Assembly (NCBI RefSeq): GCF_025961575.1
Contig: NZ_JAOQNX010000025.1
Coordinates: 1-64,000, forward strand
DNA length: 64,000 nt
Reading direction: 5' to 3'
Origin: Rhodoblastus acidophilus
Lineage (GTDB): Bacteria > Pseudomonadota > Alphaproteobacteria > Rhizobiales > Beijerinckiaceae
Position numbers and translations under genes: made by a program. This document shows, one piece after another, positions 9,363-17,285 of the stretch. Position 1 is the first letter of the stretch. Each line of letters opens with the position of its first letter. The notes beneath the pieces were generated by a model. The model did no database searches. It was not told where the DNA came from and worked only from the letters and a program-made list of their open reading frames with translations.

Positions 9363-9686
9363 ATGAAAAACCAAACCAAAAACGGGGCACACGCGCAGAG
9401 AATGCGCTGCATCGAATTGTTAAAAAGGATCGCTGCGGCCAGAATCGCGGCGCAAGCCGCTCAAAAAGTCGTCATAAATAACCCTCAACAAATCCTCTGC
9501 GACGGCGCGCTGGCGCAAGACATCAAGCAAGAACTCGTCTGGCGGGGTAAGCCGTTCAAGATCGTCGGACAAATTGGGCCGGATGATCCTCACGGCTTCC
9601 CACTCGGCGACTATGTGCTCGAAATCGAGCTTGCGGACGCTGCGTTTTTCAAAATGCACGGCGATCGGGTGAGGCTGATCCAGTGA
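9363..9686 (+). CDS. Small protein A of island module A-X-B
   Basis: 107 residues from the ATG at 9363; an upstream extension to 9165 is open but has non-protein-like composition. The N-terminal half is an alanine-rich helix (ELLKRIAAARIAAQAAQKVV). The C-terminal half is a compact domain with the pattern IL-x-C-x-G..DI.QEL, DP.G, GDY, DA and a final V.LI. The same C-terminal pattern forms the whole of the 67-residue protein at 16341-16544, so the two are paralogues. The next gene starts within the stop codon of this one (GTGA overlap), which indicates translational coupling. Family and function are unknown to me. Confidence 0.65.
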   Translation: MKNQTKNGAHAQRMRCIELLKRIAAARIAAQAAQKVVINNPQQILCDGALAQDIKQELVWRGKPFKIVGQIGPDDPHGFPLGDYVLEIELADAAFFKMHGDRVRLIQ

Positions 9687-10126
9687 GATACCGGGAAGTG
9701 TTCGAGCACATCACGCAGGGCGTGCGATATTACGATCCCGACCCGGATCGGGTTAATGGCAGCCAACCCGCTGGACCCAGCGACCGCGAGTTTGTCCTCT
9801 GGTTTCCCGGATCATTGGACCGCGCTTTACACATTCTCGCCCAATGCGGCGACACGACCAGTCGAGCATGTCAGTTTTGGCTGGCCCGCTTCGATGACAG
9901 GCTGACCAGAGCCGGCTTTCTTCAAATCTGGTCCGACGCTCGCCGCGTGGATGGGGCGTGGCTCGTGCCCGACGTTCTTGCTCTCGAATGGCTGCGCGAT
10001 TCTGCCGGCGTTCGATTGTCCCAATGCGTCGAGATCAGATTTTCGTCGCAAAAGCAGCGGGATGCGTTCATCGCCAAAGCGGGAAATGCTTCAGCCGCGC
10101 CTTCGCCTATGCCGTTGATTTTCTGA
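9683..10126 (+). CDS. Hypothetical protein X of island module A-X-B
   Basis: 147 residues from a GTG that overlaps the stop of protein A by four bases. Its C-terminal part (ALEWLRDSAG followed by VEIRFSSQKQRDAFIAKAG, about residues 98-134) aligns by eye with the equivalent part of protein B (AREWIAENARG then VWVLFLSAEHQERFEKAI). That suggests X and B are distant relatives in tandem. Tryptophans and an acidic surface pattern point to a soluble protein. No catalytic motif is evident. Position in a coupled gene set beside a restriction enzyme invites an anti-restriction or accessory role, but nothing in the sequence proves it. Confidence 0.65.
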   Translation: MRYREVFEHITQGVRYYDPDPDRVNGSQPAGPSDREFVLWFPGSLDRALHILAQCGDTTSRACQFWLARFDDRLTRAGFLQIWSDARRVDGAWLVPDVLALEWLRDSAGVRLSQCVEIRFSSQKQRDAFIAKAGNASAAPSPMPLIF

Positions 10127-10181
10127 ACCCAATTTCGTGGGAGATTGTTTTGTGCCGTATAGCCCAAACGATATAACAATC

Positions 10182-10601
10182 ATGAATTACTCGCTGTCGA
10201 TCGCGTTCGCCGAGATGGTCCTTGCGCAGATTGATGATAGCGATAGTCGCGCCGGTTCCTTCCAGACGGTCAGGTTTCTAAATGACGGCGACGCTTGCCT
10301 CTACCGGCTCAAATTTCCGCGAATCCTCAGATTGAACGAGCGAGAATGGACGATGTCCGCTGACGACGACGCGCGCGAGTGGATTGCCGAAAATGCCCGT
10401 GGAGCCGAAATACGAGACTGGGTCTGGGTCCTATTTCTATCAGCGGAACATCAAGAGCGGTTCGAGAAAGCTATAAAGCTCTCCGCGCCGCACGCAGAGG
10501 TCTGGACAGGGACCGGCGACGCCGCGTCGCTAATGCCAAGCAGACTTTGTGCTCCGCCGCGTTCAAGCGATGATCCCCTCACCGCTCTTGCAGTTCAGTG
10601 A
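10182..10601 (+). CDS. Hypothetical protein B of island module A-X-B
   Basis: 139 residues from the ATG at 10182, 55 bp after protein X (an upstream GTG at 10137 is open). Conserved features, judged against the frameshifted copy at 16549-16939, are FQT.RF, DACL.RL, EWT, WI.E.A, DW, SAE and VWTG. The protein is acidic and soluble with no signal peptide. Its end overlaps the end of the convergent Type ISP gene by seven bases, so the two messages can pair at their 3' ends. No family is recognised; paralogy to 16549-16939 is visible directly in the sequence. Confidence 0.7.
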   Translation: MNYSLSIAFAEMVLAQIDDSDSRAGSFQTVRFLNDGDACLYRLKFPRILRLNEREWTMSADDDAREWIAENARGAEIRDWVWVLFLSAEHQERFEKAIKLSAPHAEVWTGTGDAASLMPSRLCAPPRSSDDPLTALAVQ

Positions 10602-13600
10602 ACGAGATGCGCCCCCGGCTCCAAGATGTCCAGCGCAGGCAGATTCCGCACGATCCGCATGGTTTCGAGGCTGACCGTGATCACCCGGCAGAACAGCATG
10701 AGCGGATAGGCCGGGTCGCCGACCGTCTCGATGGCATAGCGGTTGGCGTCGTTGACGATGCCGCTGGCTGGGTCGGTTTTGACGCACTGCCGCTCCATGA
10801 CCCATTCCAGCGCGGGCTTGCCGTTCACGACGTAATCATAGGCTTCCAGCGGGATGTCCGTCATGGTGATCCGGGGATTGTAAACGACCGTCGTCTTGTC
10901 GATCGCGCCGCGCTTGCCGGCGAACTTCATTTTCTCGACGCGGTAATACGCCACCGGGTCGGGGATGTGGGCAAGGCGTAGGTCGCCTTCCTTGATCGTC
11001 ACTGGGTAAGGCTCGACGCTCTCGAAATCGACGTGGAGATCGCCGAGCCGGCGGCCCGCCTCAACAAAGGCGCGAAAATCCTCTACGCGCTTCATCAACG
11101 GGATGCGAGGCAATTGTTTCGACAGGTTGTCGGCGTAGCGTTCGCGATATTCCTCCGAATGCAGCAGGCCGTAAACGTAGTAGAAGACATCGTCCTTCGT
11201 GATCGCCGCGTCGGGATAGGCGTCGGTGAAAACTTTGAGGCCAACGTCGGTGATTGCGTCGCGTCGAACTGCTGCGCGACTATTCAGGTGTTCGAGCAAG
11301 TGTCCTTGATTTGAGCGGTCGCTCGGCGGGCCGTCGTAAATATATCTGGGAAAACATTGATATCCGCCCATTCCGGGGGCGAGATTAAGGTCAGGTATTG
11401 CATTCACCAAAAGGGCAGAAAAGCCCTTATCTCCACCTGTGCCCGGCACGCAAATAAGAAGATTGTCCGTTGTTATCTCGTCGATAGCGAACAAGCGCGG
11501 CATCTGATAGACCATATCATTAAATGCACGGTTGTAGTAAAGCCACTGACGCATGAATGGGCGATAAAGGCTTGGCACCAAACATTTCTCAGAGAAATCG
11601 AAACGCCTTTCTTTTGCGAAATCCGCCTTTAAGCTTCTGTTCCAACTAATTTTGCTCGTGTCGGTATCAACAAAATCGTCGACGACGGCAGTCCGGTTTT
11701 TTCCGGTCGCATCAGTGAACGTGGCTTTGAACCGGTGAAGCTCTGAGTTGTAAAAAGCAATCATTGACCTCATGTTCTCGGTCAACGCTTTGCGGCTGTA
11801 GTTGTAAGCCCACGCATCTCGCGCCGTCGCAACGCCTCTTGAGAAGTTTTCAAAGATACATTGAGAATTGTCGTTTTCTTTGTTCCCAAGGACCAGAAAC
11901 GCATTGAAGTTTTCATCACGTTTGCTGAGCCAGTCCCCGTGCTCGTCGGGAATGACAATGCTCCAACCGTTGGCTCTCGTTATTCCGCCGATGCTGGCGA
12001 GCTTAGCCGTAGCTGCAAGCTTCTGCTCACGCGACAGATAGTCTCCCACGTCGTGCCAGCAGACTTTGCCTCGTTCGTCCGAGGCCGGATTGATGACCAT
12101 CACCATCACAACCACAGGCTGGCGACTTCCTTGGCCAAAGATTTTGCCACCTTCTTTACGGGATCGTTCGCCGGAGGTGCGCTGGTTGCCGCGCAGATGG
12201 AACACGTGAAGGCTTGTTGCTTCTTTTCTCAAACACTTGCGCAATCCGTCCATTGTGCTGCCGTCGAACCATCCTCCATCAGTCACGAACGCCATAACGC
12301 CACCGGTTTCGCTCAAGCGGTCGCTGGCCCAGCGGATTGCTCTGATGTAGCTATTGTAAAGAGCGTTTTTGTTGGTCGCGTTTGATTGTGCGGCATAAGA
12401 TTCACGGATTCGCTGATCCAAATGATCGTATCGGACGTTGGCCGCGTTATCGTTCGCGCTCTTCTGGCCGGCAGAATACGGGGGATTGCCAATGATAACC
12501 TTGATGGGAAGCTTTTTCTGTCGCGTTCGCCGAGTCGAGTTGTCCGCCATTATTCCAGTGATCAGGTCATCTTTCTCCCAAAGCTGGAATGTATCCGTCA
12601 GACAGATGCCGGGGAATGGCTCGTAAGCTCCTCCCATCTGCTCGTGATAGGCCGCCTCAATGTTGATGGCCGCAATGTAATAGGCCAGCAGCACGATCTC
12701 GTTGGCGTGGATTTCGTGGCGGTATTTGCGCGCCATCTGCTCCGGCGTGATAAGGCCCGATTGCAACAGCCGCGTGATGAATGTGCCCGTGCCAACAAAC
12801 GGATCGATGATGTGGACGCCCTCGCTGCCGAGGGTTTGGCCAAACTCCGATTGTAGGACCTCATCCACGGACTTGATGATGAAGTCCACCACCTCGACCG
12901 GTGTGTAAACGATGCCCAGTCGCGCGGTCAGTTTGGGGAACGCCGCCTTGAAGAACTTGTCGTAAAGCTCGACCACGATCTTCTGTTTCGCGGTGGCGTC
13001 CTCGATCCCCTGCGCGCGCATTTTCACCGACGCATAGAACTTGTCGAGCTTCGTCGCCTCCTTGTCGAGGTTTTGCCGGTCCAGCACGTCCAGAACGCTT
13101 TGCAGGGCCTTCGAGACGGGATTGTGCTGGGCGAAGCTGTAGCCCTCGAACAGAGCGTCGAACACCGGGCGCGTGATGAGATGTTGAGCCAACATCTCAA
13201 TGGCTTCATCCTCGGTGATGCTGTCGTTTAGATCGTCGCGAATTTCGGCGAGGAAGGTCTCGAACGCGCGTTTCTCCTCCGAACCCGCCGCCCTTACCGC
13301 CGCCCGAATTCTGGTCACGTGAATCTCGGCAATCCGCGCCACGTCGGTCGCCCAGTCCTCCCAATATGTGCGCGTCCCGCATTTCTTGACGATCCGCGCC
13401 ATGATGGCTTTGGAGAACTCGTCAAAGCCGAAGGTCAATTGGGTTTGGGGGATGATCCCGCTCGAAATGGAATCTCCCGGCTCGACATCGACCGCGCTGC
13501 CACGTCCGAGGTCCAAGCCAGCGTCACAAGCTGCGGCGCGCTTCGGCAACGTGTTGGTGACGGCGACAATCTCGATGCGCTCGCCGGGGTCGACGCCGAG

Positions 13601-15538
13601 ATCGATCTTGTTGATGGTGGCGTCGAACCGGTCGTCATGGGCGCGCAACGCGTTCAGTATTTGCCAGACCACCTTGTATTTCTCATTATCGTCGAGAGCC
13701 TTTTCGGGCTCGACGCCAGCGGGAACGCCAACGGGCAAAATGACGTAGCCCATCTTCTTACCTTCGGCGCGACGCATGACGCGCCCGACGGATTGGACCA
13801 CGTCGATCTGCGACTTACGCGGATGCAGGAACATGATGGCGTCGAGCGCGGGCACATCCACGCCTTCAGACAAACAGCGCGCGTTGGTCAGAATCCGGCA
13901 AGGGCCGCTTTCCCCGGTGTCCTCCTTCAGCCATGACAGCAGGTGATTGCGGGCGTGCGCGCTGAAACTGCCGTCCACGTGTTCGACTTCACAATCCAGC
14001 AGCGGTATGACCTCGGCAATCTTCGGATCGAGCGCGTCGCGCCATTCTTCGGCGACCCGTTCGAACTCTTGCTGCACCAGCTTCGACCGCTTGATGTCGC
14101 GCGTGAACGCCAGCGCGCGGCGCATGGGACCGGTATCGCCCGCGACATCGGGTTTGAGGTCGGCCTTGGTGAGAGCCTTGTAACAGCCGACGATCTTGGT
14201 CGCGTCGTCGAGGATCAGTTCACTGTTTTCGTCAGCGAGACGCTTTTGCAGGGTTGCGCTGATCGCCTCTTCGTCGACCGCCAGCACGATGACCTTGTAA
14301 TCGGTCAGCAGGCCATTCTGGACCGCCCACGAGAAATTGCGCGTGAACAGCGTCTCACCGAAATAGGCGGGGTTGTCCATCGAGCACAGGACGGCGTTGG
14401 CGTCGCTCGCGGTTCGCTTCACCGCGTCACCAAAGATGCGCGGCGTGGCCGTCATATAGAGACGCTTGGCGCCCTTGATGTAGTCGGCGTTGTGGACGCG
14501 CACGAAATTGCTCTCATCCTCGCCCTCAAGGGTCACGCCGGTCGTGCGGTGGGCCTCGTCGCAGACGATGAGGTCGAACTCTGGCAAACCGAAGTTGGCC
14601 TGCGCTTCGTGAATCGCTTGAATCGACTGGTAGGTGGAAAAGACCACCGTCATGCGATCGGGATCGGCGGCGTTGGCTTTGGCCGCCAGTTTCGCGCCGT
14701 GCGTGGTGGCGGGGATTTCGAGGTCGTGGACATCAATGTCGGCGAGATCGCCATCCTTGGCCTTGCGGACGCCGACCTGAACATCAGAGCAAACGGCGAA
14801 GGATCGGAGCGGCACGACGCAATCAATCGACCACTCGCGGATGGTCTGGGACATCAGGGACAGCGAGGGCACCAGAAACAGAACTCGGGCGCCTTTGCCC
14901 GCCATGGCCTCCGCGATCTTCAATGCCGTATAGGTCTTGCCGGTGCCGCAAGCCATGATCAGCTTGCCGCGATCCGCCGTCTTCAAGCCTTCCTGAACTG
15001 CCGCCAGAGCTTCGGTCTGGTGAGGACGGGGCTGTTTCTTTTCAACGAGCCGCACGACCTTTTCACGCGCGAAGGTCGCCCAATCGATGCCGCTGTCTTC
15101 CAGATCGCTTAGGCCGACGCGCGTGGTGTCGATGGTTTGGTTGTCCAAAGCGGCGTTGGCGTGTTCACTCCATTGGGCGTCGGTTGTGTCGACGATCATT
15201 CGGCGGACTAACGGACGGCGTCCGGACGCGGTGAAAAAGCTATCGATGTCCGACTTCTGGATTCGATAGCCTTCCCGGTAGAATTTGCATTGGACGGCGC
15301 ACCAGTCGTCAGGGCTGTCGGAAAGCTGGGCGACGAGATCGATGCCGGTGTCGCGCTGATCAAGCCGATTTTCCCTTGCCCATTCCGCGTAGGTCAGCAC
15401 GCGCGAGAACTGCGCCTTTTGAGTCGGAGCGTTCTCCAGCCAGACCTTCGTCAGTTGCTCGAAATAGGCGCCCTTTTCTCGCTCGGACGCTGCGTTTTTT
15501 CTATATATTTCAAGTAACTGGCGGAGATTTGTCGGCAT
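10595..15538 (-). CDS. Type ISP restriction-modification enzyme (nuclease-helicase-methyltransferase)
   Basis: 1647 residues from the ATG at 15538, where family-like sequence begins (MPTNLRQLLEIYRKN). A 57-residue open extension to 15709 looks non-coding. An Mrr-like nuclease domain carries D..GID and QCK (about 63-85). An SF2 helicase has GTGKT (198-202), DEAH (327-330), TATPR (about 363) and QSVGRVMRR. A helical coupler follows. The N6-adenine methyltransferase has DPFVGTGTF (about 911) and NPPY (about 1018). The C-terminal 500 residues should be the target-recognition region. This is the LlaGI/LlaBIII architecture: one polypeptide recognises an asymmetric site, methylates one strand, and translocates with ATP to cut unmodified invading DNA. 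All motifs are intact. Confidence 0.92.
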   Translation of the reverse strand: MPTNLRQLLEIYRKNAASEREKGAYFEQLTKVWLENAPTQKAQFSRVLTYAEWARENRLDQRDTGIDLVAQLSDSPDDWCAVQCKFYREGYRIQKSDIDSFFTASGRRPLVRRMIVDTTDAQWSEHANAALDNQTIDTTRVGLSDLEDSGIDWATFAREKVVRLVEKKQPRPHQTEALAAVQEGLKTADRGKLIMACGTGKTYTALKIAEAMAGKGARVLFLVPSLSLMSQTIREWSIDCVVPLRSFAVCSDVQVGVRKAKDGDLADIDVHDLEIPATTHGAKLAAKANAADPDRMTVVFSTYQSIQAIHEAQANFGLPEFDLIVCDEAHRTTGVTLEGEDESNFVRVHNADYIKGAKRLYMTATPRIFGDAVKRTASDANAVLCSMDNPAYFGETLFTRNFSWAVQNGLLTDYKVIVLAVDEEAISATLQKRLADENSELILDDATKIVGCYKALTKADLKPDVAGDTGPMRRALAFTRDIKRSKLVQQEFERVAEEWRDALDPKIAEVIPLLDCEVEHVDGSFSAHARNHLLSWLKEDTGESGPCRILTNARCLSEGVDVPALDAIMFLHPRKSQIDVVQSVGRVMRRAEGKKMGYVILPVGVPAGVEPEKALDDNEKYKVVWQILNALRAHDDRFDATINKIDLGVDPGERIEIVAVTNTLPKRAAACDAGLDLGRGSAVDVEPGDSISSGIIPQTQLTFGFDEFSKAIMARIVKKCGTRTYWEDWATDVARIAEIHVTRIRAAVRAAGSEEKRAFETFLAEIRDDLNDSITEDEAIEMLAQHLITRPVFDALFEGYSFAQHNPVSKALQSVLDVLDRQNLDKEATKLDKFYASVKMRAQGIEDATAKQKIVVELYDKFFKAAFPKLTARLGIVYTPVEVVDFIIKSVDEVLQSEFGQTLGSEGVHIIDPFVGTGTFITRLLQSGLITPEQMARKYRHEIHANEIVLLAYYIAAINIEAAYHEQMGGAYEPFPGICLTDTFQLWEKDDLITGIMADNSTRRTRQKKLPIKVIIGNPPYSAGQKSANDNAANVRYDHLDQRIRESYAAQSNATNKNALYNSYIRAIRWASDRLSETGGVMAFVTDGGWFDGSTMDGLRKCLRKEATSLHVFHLRGNQRTSGERSRKEGGKIFGQGSRQPVVVMVMVINPASDERGKVCWHDVGDYLSREQKLAATAKLASIGGITRANGWSIVIPDEHGDWLSKRDENFNAFLVLGNKENDNSQCIFENFSRGVATARDAWAYNYSRKALTENMRSMIAFYNSELHRFKATFTDATGKNRTAVVDDFVDTDTSKISWNRSLKADFAKERRFDFSEKCLVPSLYRPFMRQWLYYNRAFNDMVYQMPRLFAIDEITTDNLLICVPGTGGDKGFSALLVNAIPDLNLAPGMGGYQCFPRYIYDGPPSDRSNQGHLLEHLNSRAAVRRDAITDVGLKVFTDAYPDAAITKDDVFYYVYGLLHSEEYRERYADNLSKQLPRIPLMKRVEDFRAFVEAGRRLGDLHVDFESVEPYPVTIKEGDLRLAHIPDPVAYYRVEKMKFAGKRGAIDKTTVVYNPRITMTDIPLEAYDYVVNGKPALEWVMERQCVKTDPASGIVNDANRYAIETVGDPAYPLMLFCRVITVSLETMRIVRNLPALDILEPGAHLVH

Positions 15539-15756
15539 TCCGGCACCGTCGGCAAATTGTCTGAGTCGAAAATTTGGTCGACAGGCTATAACGTTGGGGC
15601 AAACACGGCCATGGCTATTTGGCGATTTGCACGGGGATATTGTGCTGTAGTCCGCGTCTACGCAGATTGAGGCGTTCACCGGCCTCGATGACGTCAGAGT
15701 ATGGCTCACTGATCACGGCAGTGGCCGGTGAAATCTCCATTTAGATAAATAGATTC

Positions 15757-16314
15757 ATGAAGTTGGACGAATTCCAGCGACCGCCCTGTGGGTCATTGCT
15801 ATCGGGCAAAGTCCGCCATTTTTGCAGACAAGCTTCGTGCATGAACTGCACGCGTTACGCGGTGAGGCGCCGTTCGACGTTGTTTGCAGGGCGGTGCGCG
15901 CCATGGGCACCCGAGCTTTGGGTATCATTCGTCACGCCGCTGAACGGAATCCCATTCTGGTTGCTCCGACGGCGGCTTCATGACGCTGTCGATCACCGCC
16001 GCGAGAAACATTCGATCTGGAAAAGCTTCGGCCTGATCGCTCGCTGGGACGGGCGGGACAAAGTTCGCGGCGTCGCGTGTCTCGCGCGGCTTGGCTCCAA
16101 TGACATCATCGAACTGATCGGATGCGATGATGTGCGCGCCTTGGAGCAGAATGACGCCAAAACCGTCGCCCAGACGCTTTTGGCTGGGCCAATCGCGCCA
16201 ATATGCGGATCGTTGAAAGGCGTTTTTCTCACGGTGAACCCCAGAACCGGGGCTCGGAATGTGCCCAGCGCGCCCCAGCCCCGCTACTACGAACCCATGC
16301 CATTTCTCTTTTAG
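15757..16314 (+). CDS. Doubtful reading frame upstream of protein A'
   Basis: An open frame of 185 codons with odd composition in its first 80 residues (Cys, Arg, Pro rich). The second half is more protein-like (KSFGLIARWDGRDKVRG, NDIIELIGCDDVRALEQND). A second frame on the same strand, from a TTG at 15822 to a stop at 15981-15983, also reads like protein (FDVVCRAVRAMGTRALGIIR). The opposite strand is open too (15925-16320). One interpretation is a frameshifted gene spanning two plus-strand frames. I cannot choose between them and assign no function. Confidence 0.25.
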   Translation: MKLDEFQRPPCGSLLSGKVRHFCRQASCMNCTRYAVRRRSTLFAGRCAPWAPELWVSFVTPLNGIPFWLLRRRLHDAVDHRREKHSIWKSFGLIARWDGRDKVRGVACLARLGSNDIIELIGCDDVRALEQNDAKTVAQTLLAGPIAPICGSLKGVFLTVNPRTGARNVPSAPQPRYYEPMPFLF

Positions 16315-16340
16315 AATCAATACATTGAAGGATAACTCAT

Positions 16341-16544
16341 ATGAACAAATCCACCATTCTTGTCACCTGCGGAGGAATCGCGGGTGATATCCGTCAGGAA
16401 CTTGGCCCTGCGCGCTCGCAAGTGAAAAAAGTTCACCATGGTGATCCGGTCGGTTCCTACGGCGACTTCATTTTTCGGGTTTCTGAAAACGATGCTGTGC
16501 GGATGATGCTGAAATACCCGCACGCGGTCGAAATCATTCCGTGA
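16341..16544 (+). CDS. Small protein A' (paralogue of protein A)
   Basis: 67 residues with a good ribosome binding site (GAAGGA eight bases before the ATG). It aligns with the C-terminal domain of protein A at 9363-9686: IL, a small residue pair, DI.QEL, DP.G, GD followed by an aromatic, DA, and a final V.II. It lacks the alanine-rich N-terminal helix of A, so A' is the minimal form of the domain. Four bases downstream begins the broken B' gene, repeating the A-then-B order of the first module without X. Function unknown. Confidence 0.65.
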   Translation: MNKSTILVTCGGIAGDIRQELGPARSQVKKVHHGDPVGSYGDFIFRVSENDAVRMMLKYPHAVEIIP

Positions 16545-16548
16545 TGCA

Positions 16549-16939
16549 ATGACCGATTCAACCCGACCATTTGGCGTGTATCCGCTTGAAATCTCTGCTG
16601 TTGAAGCCCTCTTTGTCGAGACAGGAGATCGGAAGTTCGCAGAAGCGTTCCAGACCGCTCGGTTCGTGCGATGTCGACGCCTGCCTTCATCGTCTCGCCT
16701 CTAAAACATGCCGGCTGACCGCGAAAGAATGGACGATTCAGAACGGCGAAGACGCCGTCAGTTGGATCGGAGAACACGCAAGCGATAGCCCCACCGTGAA
16801 CGACTGGTGCTACATCATATTTTGCTCGGCTGAAGCCAAAGCCTTGCTTGACGATGCTATTCGACGACAGCATCCAGAATGTGGGGACGTCTGGACCGGG
16901 CAATCGATCCGGGCCAAGTTGCCTCGATCACGGGAGTAG
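16549..16939 (+). pseudogene. Protein B' with a frameshift (paralogue of B)
   Basis: Translation from the ATG at 16549 gives a B-like start that includes EAFQTARFV, then runs into a stop at about 16705. The overlapping frame continues the alignment from CDVDACLHRL through LTAKEWT, WIGEHA, DWCYIIFCSAE and DVWTG to 16939. The junction lies near 16665-16680, just after the FQT.RF motif. Compared with B at 10182-10601 the order and spacing of conserved motifs are the same, so a one-base shift broke this copy, unless it is a sequencing error or programmed frameshift. No slippery heptamer is evident at the junction. Confidence 0.7.
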
Positions 16940-16965
16940 GCGGCGACGAATCGCCCGCACTGGCG

Positions 16966-17190
16966 TCGAGATGTGGCCAGTCGTCAGCGTCGAACTCGCT
17001 CTGCGGCAGATTTCGCGGCGATCGCCTCGACCTTCACAGTGCAAATGACGCCGCCTAGCATGTCCAAATCCATGCCGCCGGTCGTCGAACCTTTATGCTG
17101 CGCATGAACACGATGGTTGCACCTCACTCGGATTTCGTCAGGTTCGCAGAGATGGTCAATTGCTGGTCGATCAGTTCCGAAACTTCACCC
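16966..17190 (-). pseudogene. Degraded second copy of the ASCH gene
   Basis: The plus-strand text here tracks the plus-strand text of the ASCH gene (2280-2620) in several blocks: GTGGCCAGTCG at one end, a CTCTGCG.CAG block, a central CATGAA block preceded by GCTGCG, and TTCGTCAGGTT near the other end. About 100 bp present in the intact gene (around 2320-2420) are missing, removing the segment containing the PCRGWPG motif, and the N-terminal part with the SIRQPW motif is gone. It is therefore a remnant in the same orientation as the intact gene. Confidence 0.75.
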
Positions 17191-17203
17191 GTTGTTTTTC
17201 GAT

Positions 17204-17269
17204 TTGACATATATATGCGTGTAGTCCATATTATGCGTTAGCGCAATTAAAATCAGTCCAGCATATATG
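17204..17269 (+). promoter_or_regulatory. Promoter and repeat operator upstream of MarR-like gene
   Basis: A perfect -35 hexamer TTGACA (17204-17209) is followed 19 bases later by TATTAT (17229-17234), or 17 bases later by CATATT. Overlapping them are two direct repeats, CATATATATGCGT (17208-17220) and CATATTATGCGT (17227-17238). An inverted copy, GCATATATG, lies at 17261-17269, just ahead of the ribosome binding site AGGAG. MarR-type regulators commonly bind such AT-rich repeats over their own promoter, so autoregulation is likely. Confidence 0.55.
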
Positions 17270-17285
17270 GTCAGGAGAAATCGTG

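Noticed and set aside
13943-15112. 389-codon plus-strand frame inside the Type ISP gene
   Set aside because: It is antisense to the helicase region, has the Arg/Gly/Val/His-rich composition of a GC-rich shadow frame, and the minus-strand frame carries all catalytic motifs.
15539-15709. 57-residue N-terminal extension of the Type ISP enzyme
   Set aside because: Its composition is unlike the family and family-like sequence starts exactly at the ATG at 15538.
15925-16320. Minus-strand 131-codon frame opposite 15757-16314
   Set aside because: No ribosome binding site or recognisable pattern; cannot be told apart from chance in a region open in several frames.
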